A stretch of 64,000 bases of DNA from WHSW01 sp963846565 (GTDB taxonomy: Bacteria > Actinomycetota > Thermoleophilia > Solirubrobacterales > 70-9). Shown here in pieces: positions 27,259 to 35,703 of the stretch. Each line of letters begins with the position of its first letter. The first letter of the stretch is position 1. The translations under genes were made by a program, and so were the position numbers. The notes beneath the pieces are model-generated. The model did no database searches, was not told where the DNA came from, and saw nothing but the letters and a program-made list of their open reading frames with translations. The DNA is taken from contig CAWJWL010000005.1 of NCBI GenBank assembly GCA_963846565.1, positions 1,116,001-1,180,000 of the forward strand. Direction: 5' to 3'.

Positions 27259-28236
27259 GTGAAGGGCAAGATCGCGCTCGAGGAACATTTCACGACGCCT
27301 GCCCTCGAGCGCTACATCACCAATCCGGGGTGGAGCGCCCAGGAGTTCAAAGAGGTGCTGGGTCGTCTCGACGACCTCGAGGACCGCTTGCGGCAGATGG
27401 ACGAGCTCGGGATCGAAATCATGGCCCTGTCCCTGGGGTCGGATGGCGTTCAGGCACTCGCGGATCCCGCGGAGGCTCGCGCGCTCGCCGGCGAGGCGAA
27501 CGACGCCCTCGCCGAGATCGTCGCCGCGCACCCTGATCGCCTCGCCGGTTTGGCGGCCGTCGCGATGCAGGATCCCGGGGGCGCCGCTCGAGAGGCTGAA
27601 CGCGCTGTCGGCGAACTCGGGTTCAAGGGCATCTTGGTCAATGGCTACAGCGACATGCCGGACGGCAGCGGTGCCTACTACGACGCGCCCGAATACGTCC
27701 CGTTCTGGGAGCGCATGGTGGAACTCGGCGTCCCCTTCTATCTGCACCCGCGCAACCCGCTGGCGGCGAATGCCGGGATCTACAGCGGCCGCGAGGAGTT
27801 GCTCGGGCCGACCTGGGCATTCGCGGTCGAGACCGGAACGCACGCGCTTCGGTTGATCACGAGCGGCCTCTTCGATCGCCTGCCCGAGCTCCAGATCATC
27901 CTCGGACATCTCGGTGAGTTCCTGCCCTTTGCGATCAGCCGCTTGGAGCAGCGGATCGCGCACAACCCGAACGTGAGGCTCGACCGCTCGCCGCGTCGGG
28001 TGCTCCGCGAGAACTTCCACATCACGACGAGCGGCAACTACCACACCCCTTCGCTGCTCGGGGCGATCGCGGAGCTGGGCGTCGACCGGGTGATGTTCTC
28101 GGCCGACTATCCGTTCGAGCGGATGGCCGACGGAGCCGAGTGGTTCGACGCTGTGGAGATCAGCGAGGCGGACCGGTTGAAGGTCGGAAGGACCAATGCC
28201 GCGGCACTGCTGCGGCTGGGGGATCAGCCGGGCTGA
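27259..28236 (+). CDS. Amidohydrolase of the gamma-resorcylate decarboxylase family
   Basis: A 325-residue metal-dependent TIM-barrel protein starting at GTG. KIALEEHF near the N-terminus carries the Glu/His metal ligands of the ACMSD/resorcylate decarboxylase group. FYLHPRNPLAANAG supplies another His, ILGHLGEFLPF the next, and FSADYPFE the conserved Asp. This family decarboxylates (or carboxylates) hydroxybenzoates such as 2,6-dihydroxybenzoate. Its tail overlaps the convergent phosphotransferase by 13 bases. Confidence 0.85.
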   Translation: MKGKIALEEHFTTPALERYITNPGWSAQEFKEVLGRLDDLEDRLRQMDELGIEIMALSLGSDGVQALADPAEARALAGEANDALAEIVAAHPDRLAGLAAVAMQDPGGAAREAERAVGELGFKGILVNGYSDMPDGSGAYYDAPEYVPFWERMVELGVPFYLHPRNPLAANAGIYSGREELLGPTWAFAVETGTHALRLITSGLFDRLPELQIILGHLGEFLPFAISRLEQRIAHNPNVRLDRSPRRVLRENFHITTSGNYHTPSLLGAIAELGVDRVMFSADYPFERMADGAEWFDAVEISEADRLKVGRTNAAALLRLGDQPG

Positions 28237-29576
28237 GGCGACCCGCCGGTGGCCTCGAGCGCGCGCCGGACGCGCGGGACCCACCAGTCGAGCTCTTCAC
28301 GAGCCCAGGCCTGCTCGACCGGATCCGGGTGGACGCGAAGCGAGTGACCGAAGATCCAGCCGTACTGCACCAGGCCGCTGATGATCCCGAGCTCGAGCTC
28401 GGTCTCATTGAGCGCGTCGCCCTCCGCGGCGCGGAAGTCCGCCTCGATCTGATCACGGGTGGCATCGATCCGCCAGGCGTCGTGGCAGAGGTACCACGCG
28501 AACTCGACGGTCGGGGTTCCGGCGGTCGCCAGGTCCCAATCGAGCAGAACGACGGTGTCGCCGTCGAGGCCCAGGTTGTCGTCGCGCAGGTCGCCGTGGA
28601 TGAGGGTGAGCGGACCGGCGGCCTCGAGCGCGGCGGCGAGCGGCGCGACCTCGTCGACCGCCTTCAGCACCTCGCCGCCCAGATCGTCGGGAACCGACTC
28701 CGCGAAGGCGTCCCACGCCGCATCGAGCTGCTTCGGCAGCAAATCGGACCCGGCGCGCTCGGCCTCGGCCACCCGGCGCGACGACATCCCGATCCGGTCG
28801 GCCAGCGCGGCCGGGCCATGGGGAACATCGCCCGCGAACTCGGCGTGAAGGGCGGCGCCGACGCGGAGCACCTGCCGGCTCTGCTCGCGGGTGAGCCGTC
28901 GCTCTTCGCCGAGGAAGGTGGAGGAGAGGTCGCGCATCAGCACCCACCACGCGTCGCCGTCGGCGAGGACGGTCTCGATCCCGTGATCGAGCGACGCGGG
29001 CATGCGGGCGAAGGCGCCCGCCTCCCAGAGCAGGGCGGTCCTGCCCAGGTCGCCGGTGATGCGTCCGAGCCAGTCGGAGGCCGGGCCGACCCGCTTCGCG
29101 ATCAGCTCGGTCCCGTCGCCCAGTGTCACCCGTTCGAGCGCCGCGCCCGAGTTGCCGGAATGGTCGAGTGCCGCGCGGCGCGCGCCGGCGCCGACCCGCG
29201 CCAGCGTCGCGTCGGAGATCTCGGCCGGCGGGTCGTCGCTCGGGCGGGCCGCATAGCTCCAGATCCGCTCGACCAGCCCGCCTTCGCGGCGCACGTACCA
29301 GCGCCGCCTATCGACGCCGCTCTCGCCCCGCCACTCGAACGTGAGGGCAACGCCGCCGGGCCACTCGCGGGCGTTCCAGAGCAGGACCTCACCCGGCCCG
29401 GGCTGCTCCAGGTGCGCAACGATCGCGTCGCGGCCGCGGATCTTGCGGCGGCCCGATGCGTTGCTGGAGTCGAGCACGGCGTCGGCGGCGAGCTGTCCTC
29501 CCAGTTGCTCGTAGCTGCCGGTGGCGACGGCATCGTGGAGGAGCGGGCCGAGGGATCCGTCGTGCTCGCCGGGCAT
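28224..29576 (-). CDS. SnoaL-like domain fused to an aminoglycoside-phosphotransferase-type kinase
   Basis: A 450-residue protein. Residues 1-115 look like a SnoaL/NTF2 fold (DGSLGPLLHDAVATGSYEQL, GRDAIVAHL). Residues about 140-440 are an APH-type kinase: the Brenner motif HGDLRDDNLG starts at 327 and DWDLATAGTP (metal-binding Asp) at 347. It could phosphorylate a small hydroxylated or amino metabolite; antibiotic resistance is not implied. A separate SnoaL-like gene lies just upstream. Confidence 0.75.
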   Translation of the reverse strand: MPGEHDGSLGPLLHDAVATGSYEQLGGQLAADAVLDSSNASGRRKIRGRDAIVAHLEQPGPGEVLLWNAREWPGGVALTFEWRGESGVDRRRWYVRREGGLVERIWSYAARPSDDPPAEISDATLARVGAGARRAALDHSGNSGAALERVTLGDGTELIAKRVGPASDWLGRITGDLGRTALLWEAGAFARMPASLDHGIETVLADGDAWWVLMRDLSSTFLGEERRLTREQSRQVLRVGAALHAEFAGDVPHGPAALADRIGMSSRRVAEAERAGSDLLPKQLDAAWDAFAESVPDDLGGEVLKAVDEVAPLAAALEAAGPLTLIHGDLRDDNLGLDGDTVVLLDWDLATAGTPTVEFAWYLCHDAWRIDATRDQIEADFRAAEGDALNETELELGIISGLVQYGWIFGHSLRVHPDPVEQAWAREELDWWVPRVRRALEATGGSPQPG

Positions 29577-29601
29577 CGCCCGAGCCTATTCGCAGGCCGC
29601 G

Positions 29602-30015
29602 CTACTCCGCCAGTCCGACCAGTTCGAGCGCCTCGCGCTGAGTGGAGTAGAAGGCCCACCGCACGACCTTGCCGCTCCGCAGTGTGAATACCAGCGCGTA
29701 CGGCGCCGTCTCGACCTCGACCCCGCTGTAACGCCCGCGGTTCGTCTGCCCGCTGATCAGCGCCACGACGCTCGGTCCGGCGTCGCGCAGCTCGTAGTCC
29801 CAGACCGTGATCGGCTCCCACGCGGTCATCCACTCGCGCCAGTACGCGCGGACGCCATCGTGTCCTCGGTAGACCTTGGCGAGCTCGGGCACGTGGGCCT
29901 CTCCGTGCGTCGCGTCCCATTCGATCGCCACGTCGTAGTAATCGAAGACGTCGTGGTCCCCCGCCCTGAACCTGTCCAGCAAGAGCCGGACGATGGCAAC
30001 GTTCTGCTCGGACAC
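29602..30015 (-). CDS. SnoaL-like (NTF2-fold) protein
   Basis: A 137-residue protein from GTG 30015 (VSEQNVAIVRLLLDRF). It shows the NTF2-fold pattern: FDYYDVAIEWDAT, YRGHDGVRAYWREW and a terminal VRWAFYSTQREALELVGL. It lies 25 bases from the SnoaL-kinase fusion on the same strand, so the two are likely cotranscribed. The frame extends upstream but the extra part is low-complexity. Enzymatic role unknown. Confidence 0.75.
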   Translation of the reverse strand: MSEQNVAIVRLLLDRFRAGDHDVFDYYDVAIEWDATHGEAHVPELAKVYRGHDGVRAYWREWMTAWEPITVWDYELRDAGPSVVALISGQTNRGRYSGVEVETAPYALVFTLRSGKVVRWAFYSTQREALELVGLAE

Positions 30016-30110
30016 TCCTGCCGCAGTATCTCGTCCGCGAGGTACGGGTGGGCCCACGTCAGAGGAAACGCAATCAGTGAAGCCGAGGCGCACCAAGCGG
30101 CCGGGCTCAC

Positions 30111-30758
30111 CTAGACACCCAGCGCTGGCCAGCTCTCCGGCTCCGCTAGATCCACCTCGGCCAACGTCTCCACTCGCACTCCGCCGAGACGTCTCACCGC
30201 CGCCAAGTTCGACCGCTCGACCTCGCACGGCGCCTCCGCCCAGGGCGTGAAGACGACGCAGGCGACGTCGAGCCCCACCGAGCGCACGGCCTCGACCGTC
30301 AGCAGCGTGTGGTTGATCGTCCCCAGCCCCGGCGATGCCGCGATCACGACCGGAAGTCCCAGGTCTCGGGCGAAGTCGCGGACCAGGTAGCCGAGGGTGA
30401 GGGGGACGAGGAAGCCCCCGACTCCCTCGGCCACCAGCACGTCGGCGTCCTGGGCGGCGCTCGCAGCCGCGGTGCGAAGGCGCTCCGGGCTGATCCGCTC
30501 ACCCGCCAGCTCGGCGCCCAGGTGCGGGGAGACGGGTGGGTCGTAGCGGTACGGAGCGATCTCGTCGTCGGCCTGCTGCGACACCGCCGCGCGGCGAAGC
30601 AGCTCATGGTCCGCCTCGCCGCCCTCCTCGAGCCCGGACACCGCGGGCTTGAAGACGGCGACCCGCGCGCCGCCCGCCGCCGCAGTCCGAGCGATCACCG
30701 ACGCGACGACGGTCTTGCCGACCCCGGTCCCGGTCCCGGTGACGAAGACTCCGGCCAC
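30111..30758 (-). CDS. bioD: Dethiobiotin synthetase
   Basis: A 215-residue ATP-dependent enzyme closing the ureido ring of dethiobiotin. The N-terminus from GTG 30758 reads VFVTGTGTGVGKTVVAS, with the P-loop at residues 7-16. KPAVSG carries the substrate Lys, EGVGGFLVP the second nucleotide motif, and INHTLLTVEAVR the family signature. Last gene of bioB-bioF-bioD. Confidence 0.95.
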   Translation of the reverse strand: MAGVFVTGTGTGVGKTVVASVIARTAAAGGARVAVFKPAVSGLEEGGEADHELLRRAAVSQQADDEIAPYRYDPPVSPHLGAELAGERISPERLRTAAASAAQDADVLVAEGVGGFLVPLTLGYLVRDFARDLGLPVVIAASPGLGTINHTLLTVEAVRSVGLDVACVVFTPWAEAPCEVERSNLAAVRRLGGVRVETLAEVDLAEPESWPALGV

Positions 30759-30773
30759 CGGCCGCGGCCCCGC

Positions 30774-31979
30774 CTAGGCCGCGCGCCCGAGCTCGTTCGC
30801 GAACTCCCCGCCGATCCCGAGCCCTGCGGCGGCGCGGGCGATGACGCGGGCGGCGTGGCGGAGCTCGTCGGCGCGGTGGTTTGCCATCACCGTCAGCCGC
30901 AGGCGCGAGCTCCCGTCCGGAACCGTCGGCGGGCGAATCGCCTGGGCGAAGACGCCGCCGTCGAGCGCCCGCTCGCAGAGCGCGACGGCGCGCCGTGCAT
31001 CGCCGACGACGACCGGGACGATCTGGGTTCGCGAGCGACCGGTCTCGAGTCCGTAGCCGACGAGCGCCTGGCGCAGCGTCGCCGCGTTTCGCCGCAGCTG
31101 CTCGACCAGTCCCGGGCGCGAGGCGAGCAGTGAGAGCGCCTCGAGCGCCGCGCCGACGCTCGGCGGCGGCGGAGCGGTCGAGAAGATGAACGGCCGCGAC
31201 ACATTGACGAGCAGGTCGACGGTCTCGCGCGAGGCGCAGGCGTAGGCGCCGTAGCCGCCGAGCGCCTTGCCGAGGGTGCCGACGATCACGTCGACCTCTC
31301 CCTCGAGTCCCGCCGCCGCGACGGTTCCCCGGCCGCCGGGGCCGATCGCGCCGGTCCCATGAGCCTCGTCGACCATCACCTGGCAGCCGAAGCGACGCGC
31401 CAGCTCGACCAGGTCGATCAAGGGCGCGACGTCGCCGTCCATCGAGAAGACGCCGTCGGTGACGATCAGCTGCGCCCGCTCACCCGCCTGATTGAGCCCG
31501 TACTCGAGGTGCTCGGTGTCGCGGTGGCGGTAGACGAAGATCTCGGCCCCGGAGAGCCGGCAGCCGTCGATGATCGACGCATGGTTGAGCTCGTCCGAGA
31601 AGACGACCCCGCCCCGCCCGGTCAGCGCCGCGACGACCCCGGTGTTCGCGAGATAGCCGGCCCCGAAGAGAAGCGCCGCCTCGTACTCCTTGAACTCGGC
31701 CAGCCGGCCCTCGAGCTCGCGGTGGATCTCCATCGTTCCCGAGATCAGCCGCGACGCGCCGGACCCGGCGCCGAGCCGCTGCGCCGCGTCGGCGGCGGCC
31801 TGGCGCACGCGCGGATGGTCGGCGAGGCCGAGGTAGTTGTTCGAGCAGAGGAGCAGCACCTCGGCGCCGTCGATCCGCACCCGGGGACCCTGCGATCCCT
31901 CGACCGTGCGCATCTGCCGGTGGAGACCGGTGCGGCGCAGGGCCGCGAGCCGCTCGCGGGCGTTGCCGGGCTCGCTCAA
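30774..31979 (-). CDS. bioF: 8-amino-7-oxononanoate synthase
   Basis: A 401-residue PLP enzyme condensing pimeloyl-ACP/CoA with alanine. Signatures: CSNNYLGLADHP, GSGASRLISGTMEIH, DELNHASIIDGCRLS, DEAHGTGAIG at about 204-213 and TLGKALGGYGAY with the PLP Lys at 238. The start is TTG 31979, overlapping the bioB stop (TTGA), so translation is coupled. A 15-base gap separates it from bioD. Confidence 0.95.
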   Translation of the reverse strand: MSEPGNARERLAALRRTGLHRQMRTVEGSQGPRVRIDGAEVLLLCSNNYLGLADHPRVRQAAADAAQRLGAGSGASRLISGTMEIHRELEGRLAEFKEYEAALLFGAGYLANTGVVAALTGRGGVVFSDELNHASIIDGCRLSGAEIFVYRHRDTEHLEYGLNQAGERAQLIVTDGVFSMDGDVAPLIDLVELARRFGCQVMVDEAHGTGAIGPGGRGTVAAAGLEGEVDVIVGTLGKALGGYGAYACASRETVDLLVNVSRPFIFSTAPPPPSVGAALEALSLLASRPGLVEQLRRNAATLRQALVGYGLETGRSRTQIVPVVVGDARRAVALCERALDGGVFAQAIRPPTVPDGSSRLRLTVMANHRADELRHAARVIARAAAGLGIGGEFANELGRAA

Positions 31980-33142
31980 TCGCCCCAGCCGGCGGCGGCC
32001 GGATCCGAGTCCCGGTCAGACGGCCGCTCGGGGTACGGCGACGGCTTGCCCTTCTTCTTCACCACGCGCAGCTGCGTCGATGGATCCCAGAAATTGGCAT
32101 CCGCCTGCCTGTCGATCAGCTCATCGACGGGCGTCGGCGGCGTCTCGCCCGCGAGCCATCCCGACCGGTTGTCGGGCCTCGGGTTAGAACCGTTGTCCGG
32201 CTGGCGGGCGACGTTCAGGCCGAGCTCCTCGAAGCTCGCCCGGTCCTCGCCCGGGTCGACGCCGAGCGTGGTCAGGAAGTTGCCCATCATCACCCCGTTG
32301 AGCCCCGCCCTGACCGCCAGCGGCTGTAGGTCCTTGAGGTTCTCGACCCGGCCCCCGCAGAGGCGGAAGAGGGCGTCGGGGAGGATCAGCCGGAAGATCG
32401 CGACCCACTTGACCACGTCCCACGGGTCCATCAGCTCCCGGTCGCCGAACTTCGTTCCCACGCGCGGGTTGAGAAGGTTGATCGGCACCGAGGTCGGGTT
32501 GATCTCCGCCAGCTCGAACGCCATCTCGACCCGCTGCCGGGGGGTCTCGCCGAGGTTGAGGATGCCGCCGACACAGGTCTCGAGGCCCGCCTCCTTGGTC
32601 GCGTCGATCGTTCGCATGCGGCCCTCGTAGCGGACGGTGGTCGAGACCTCGTCGTAGTAGGAGCGCGCGGTCTCGACGTTGTGATGGACGCGCTGGATCC
32701 CGGCGTCGGCGAGCTTCTTCGCGCGATCGACCGAGATGTGGCCGACGGAGGCGCAGCGCTTCAGGTTCGTGTTCTCGGCGACCAGCCGCGCGCCCTCGAG
32801 GATCTTCTCGAAGTCGCGCTTCGAGAGCCCCTGGCCCTGGGTGACCATGCAAAAGCGGTGGGCACCCGCCGCCTCGGCGGCGCGCGCGTGCTCGAGGATC
32901 TGGTCCGGCTCCATCATCGCGTGCATCGGCGTGTCGGCCTCGGCGTAGCGCGACTGGGCGCAGAAGCCGCAGTCCTCGGCGCAGCCGCCGGACTTCGCGT
33001 TGACGAGGGAGCACATGTCGGTCGAGTCGCCGAAGCGCTCGGTCCGTACCTCCCAGGCGCGCTCGACGATCTCCGTGATCGGATCGTGGCCCTCCACCTC
33101 GGCGAGCTCGAGCGCCTCCTCGAACGTGATCAGCGGCGGCAT
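31976..33142 (-). CDS. bioB: Biotin synthase, with C-terminal extension
   Basis: A 388-residue radical-SAM enzyme inserting sulfur into dethiobiotin. CAEDCGFC at 54-61 supplies the [4Fe-4S] Cys ligands; VNAKSGGC, YYDEVSTT, GILNLGETPRQR and the NxLxP motif (INLLNPRVGT) follow. The family usually ends near residue 320-345; here about 60 additional residues, rich in Pro, Asp and Lys, follow the barrel (VDELIDRQADANFWDPS). The tail precedes the TTGA overlap with bioF. First gene of the operon, divergent from a GNAT gene. Confidence 0.95.
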   Translation of the reverse strand: MPPLITFEEALELAEVEGHDPITEIVERAWEVRTERFGDSTDMCSLVNAKSGGCAEDCGFCAQSRYAEADTPMHAMMEPDQILEHARAAEAAGAHRFCMVTQGQGLSKRDFEKILEGARLVAENTNLKRCASVGHISVDRAKKLADAGIQRVHHNVETARSYYDEVSTTVRYEGRMRTIDATKEAGLETCVGGILNLGETPRQRVEMAFELAEINPTSVPINLLNPRVGTKFGDRELMDPWDVVKWVAIFRLILPDALFRLCGGRVENLKDLQPLAVRAGLNGVMMGNFLTTLGVDPGEDRASFEELGLNVARQPDNGSNPRPDNRSGWLAGETPPTPVDELIDRQADANFWDPSTQLRVVKKKGKPSPYPERPSDRDSDPAAAGWGD

Positions 33143-33195
33143 CGGGGCGGAACGCTACGAAGCGGGCCGGACGCGTCCGCGCTTGAATCGACGTC

Positions 33196-33738
33196 GTGAC
33201 CGACGAGATCCCGATCCGCGTCGCAACGCCTGCCGACTGGGAGGAGCTGCACGCCACCGTTAACGAGGGGTTTGCCACCTATCGCGAGTTCGCCCCCGCC
33301 GGCTGGGCGCCGCCGAATCCCGATCTCGGCGCCGAGATCCTGCGCCGCCGCCTCCCGGAGCCGGACACCTGGGTGGCGATCGCCCATGCCGGCGCCGGGA
33401 TCGCCGGGCACGTCGGCTTCTACCCGGCGCGCGAGCGCGAGCCCGGCGATCTTCCCGACTTCGAGGGCGAGCGCCCACTGCTGCCCGGCGTCGCCTATCT
33501 GTGGCAGCTCTTCGTCCGCCCGGCCTTCTGGGGTAGCGGGATCGCCGCCGCCCTGCACGATGCGGCGCTCGAGGAGATGCGCGCTCGCGACTACGAGCGC
33601 GCACGGCTCTTCACGCCGAGCGACCAGACGCGGGCGCGGCGCTTCTACGAGCGTGAGGGCTGGGTCGCGGGGCGATCCGGCCTCGACCATCTGATCGAGC
33701 TCGAAGTGGTCGAGTACTCGCGTCAGCTCGGGTCCTGA
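33196..33738 (+). CDS. GNAT-family N-acetyltransferase
   Basis: A 180-residue protein starting at GTG. It shows the GNAT core: IRVATPADWEELHATV at the start, LWQLFVRPAFWGSGIAAALH (beta-4 and the acetyl-CoA loop; the usual Q/RxxGxG/A is present as W-G-S-G-I-A) and RARRFYEREGWV in the last helix. Divergent from bioB with a 53-base gap. Substrate unknown. Confidence 0.85.
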   Translation: MTDEIPIRVATPADWEELHATVNEGFATYREFAPAGWAPPNPDLGAEILRRRLPEPDTWVAIAHAGAGIAGHVGFYPAREREPGDLPDFEGERPLLPGVAYLWQLFVRPAFWGSGIAAALHDAALEEMRARDYERARLFTPSDQTRARRFYEREGWVAGRSGLDHLIELEVVEYSRQLGS

Positions 33739-33781
33739 GCCTGGCAGTTCCGTGCCCGGCTGACGCTATCCTGCCCCAGTC

Positions 33782-33801
33782 GTCGCGGCCGTGACCGCGA
33801 C
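33782..33801. terminator. Perfect 7-bp stem-loop after the GNAT gene
   Basis: GTCGCGG (33782-33788) pairs with CCGCGAC (33795-33801) across a 6-base loop, 44 bases after the GNAT stop and before the sulfatase. It has no U-tract. A weak terminator candidate, or a structured leader of the sulfatase transcript. Confidence 0.35.
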
Positions 33802-33903
33802 TTGGCAGCGGGCAGCGTGTTCCGATCGCCAGGGGCCGTTCGTAAACGAGAACCAGCCGTGCCAGCGAACGTACGTCGACAAGCAGCGAGCGAAACCGCG
33901 CGA

Positions 33904-35703
33904 GTGTCCGCCCGCGCGACGCGCGCCCGACCCTTCATCGCCGCCACGCTCGTCTTCGGGCTCGCGCTCGCGAGCGTCGTCGCCGCCACCGGGCCGGCAT
34001 CGGCGCAGCCGGCGCAGACGCGTCCGAACATCATCGTCCTCATGACCGACGACCAGGAGCCGGCGTCGATGAAGGTGATGAAGACGGTCCGCAAGGAGAT
34101 GCGGAAGAAGGGCGTGGAGATGAGCAACTACTTCACCAACTTCCCGCTCTGCTGCCCGTCGCGAGCGACGATGCTGACCGGCCAGTACGCGCATAACCAC
34201 GGCGTGCTCTCGAACGTGGAGCCCGACGGCGGCTACGGCGTGTTCAACGAGCGCCACGGCAACGACTACCTGCCGATCTGGCTCCAGCAAGCCGGCTACA
34301 GCACCGCGTACATGGGCAAGTACCTGAACGAGTACGCGGAGCCCGACGAGTACGGGACGACGCCGTCCGACGTGCCGAAGGGGTGGAACGACTGGCGGGT
34401 GCTCGCCCCCTCGCGTGCGCAGTACTTCGGCTACACGCTGAACCAGAACGGCGTCCTCACGCAGTACACGGACGCCGAGGAGGACTACTCGACCGACGTC
34501 TTCACGACGAAGGCAAAGCGCTACATCCGCCGCTCGGCCCGGGGCGCCAACCCGTTCTTCCTCATGCTCGGCTATGCCGCGCCGCACGGTGGTGGCGGCG
34601 GCGAGCCCGGGCGCAGCTGCAACCGCGGCGCGGAGCCCGCTCCCCGCCATCTCGGCGACTTGAAGCAGCAGAAGAAGTTCCCGCTGCCGCCCTCCTTCAA
34701 CGAGGCCGACGTCTCCGACAAGCCGACCCCGATCCAGGAACTGGCGCCGCTGACGCCGGGCCAGATCTCCGACATCACCCGCAAGCGCCGCTGCTCTTGG
34801 GAGTCGCTGCTCGCGGTCGATGAGAGCGTCGGGACTCTGCTCGCCGAGCTGAAGCGGACGAAGGAGCTCGCCAACACCTACGTCTTCTTCCTCTCCGATA
34901 ACGGCTTTTTGCGCGGCGAGCACCGCATCCGCAACAACAAGCGCTTCCTCTACGAGGAGTCGGCACGGGTCCCGCTTATCGCCCGCGGCCCCGGCATCCC
35001 ACGGGGCGAGGAGTCGGAGAACGTGGTCACGAACGCCGACCTCGTCCCGACCATCCTCTCGCTCAGCGGCGCCTCGGCCGGTAAGTCCCAGGACGGCGAG
35101 TCGCTGATGCCGAGCCTCGTCAACCCGGAGCTCGAGACCGGCCGCGCGATCCTCCACGAGGCTTACGCCGGCCTGCCGATCCTCGGCGTTCGGACCTCCC
35201 GGTACCTCTACGCCGAGTGGCAGACCGAGAAGTCGGACGGGATCTTGCCGCCACTGCTCGGCGGCGAGCCCGAGCTCGAGCTCTATGACACGTACGCCGA
35301 TCCCTATCAGCTCTCGAACCTCGCCCACGACCCCGCCTACGCGGGCGTCGTCGACGACCTCGCGCTCGAGCTCGACCGGCTGCTCGACTGCGCCGGAGCT
35401 TCGTGTCTCACTCGGCCCGCGGCCTTCCTCAACGTCGCTCCCGCCGCCGTCGGGGCGAAGAACTGCGCGGTCGAGCCGGTGGTCGCCTCGGTCCAGGTGC
35501 CGAACCCGGCCGACGTGATCACGGTCACCTTCCGCGCCGAGGGGGTCTCGGCCGGCAGCGACACAGCGCCGCCCTATGAGGCGGTCCTGCCGTACCAGGC
35601 GCTCCGTGACGCTCGCCCGAAGACCGCAACGGTGTCGGCGAAGGTGCTCTTCGCCGATGGGCGGCGTTTAGGTTTGACCTCGAAGATCCTCGCTTGCGCC
35701 TGA
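33904..35703 (+). CDS. Secreted sulfatase (Cys-type), first of tandem pair
   Basis: About 599 residues. The preferred start GTG 33904 gives a signal peptide (FIAATLVFGLALASVVAA); starts further upstream are possible. The sulfatase core begins PNIIVLMTDDQEPAS (metal-binding Asp pair), followed by LCCPSRATMLTGQ, the CXPXR formylglycine site, then YSTAYMGKYLNEY and FLSDNGFLRGEHR. This resembles N-acetylglucosamine-6-sulfatase-type enzymes. About 100 extra residues at the C-terminus contain further Cys and beta-strand-like repeats. Formylglycine formation requires a modifying enzyme not present here. Confidence 0.85.
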   Translation: MSARATRARPFIAATLVFGLALASVVAATGPASAQPAQTRPNIIVLMTDDQEPASMKVMKTVRKEMRKKGVEMSNYFTNFPLCCPSRATMLTGQYAHNHGVLSNVEPDGGYGVFNERHGNDYLPIWLQQAGYSTAYMGKYLNEYAEPDEYGTTPSDVPKGWNDWRVLAPSRAQYFGYTLNQNGVLTQYTDAEEDYSTDVFTTKAKRYIRRSARGANPFFLMLGYAAPHGGGGGEPGRSCNRGAEPAPRHLGDLKQQKKFPLPPSFNEADVSDKPTPIQELAPLTPGQISDITRKRRCSWESLLAVDESVGTLLAELKRTKELANTYVFFLSDNGFLRGEHRIRNNKRFLYEESARVPLIARGPGIPRGEESENVVTNADLVPTILSLSGASAGKSQDGESLMPSLVNPELETGRAILHEAYAGLPILGVRTSRYLYAEWQTEKSDGILPPLLGGEPELELYDTYADPYQLSNLAHDPAYAGVVDDLALELDRLLDCAGASCLTRPAAFLNVAPAAVGAKNCAVEPVVASVQVPNPADVITVTFRAEGVSAGSDTAPPYEAVLPYQALRDARPKTATVSAKVLFADGRRLGLTSKILACA

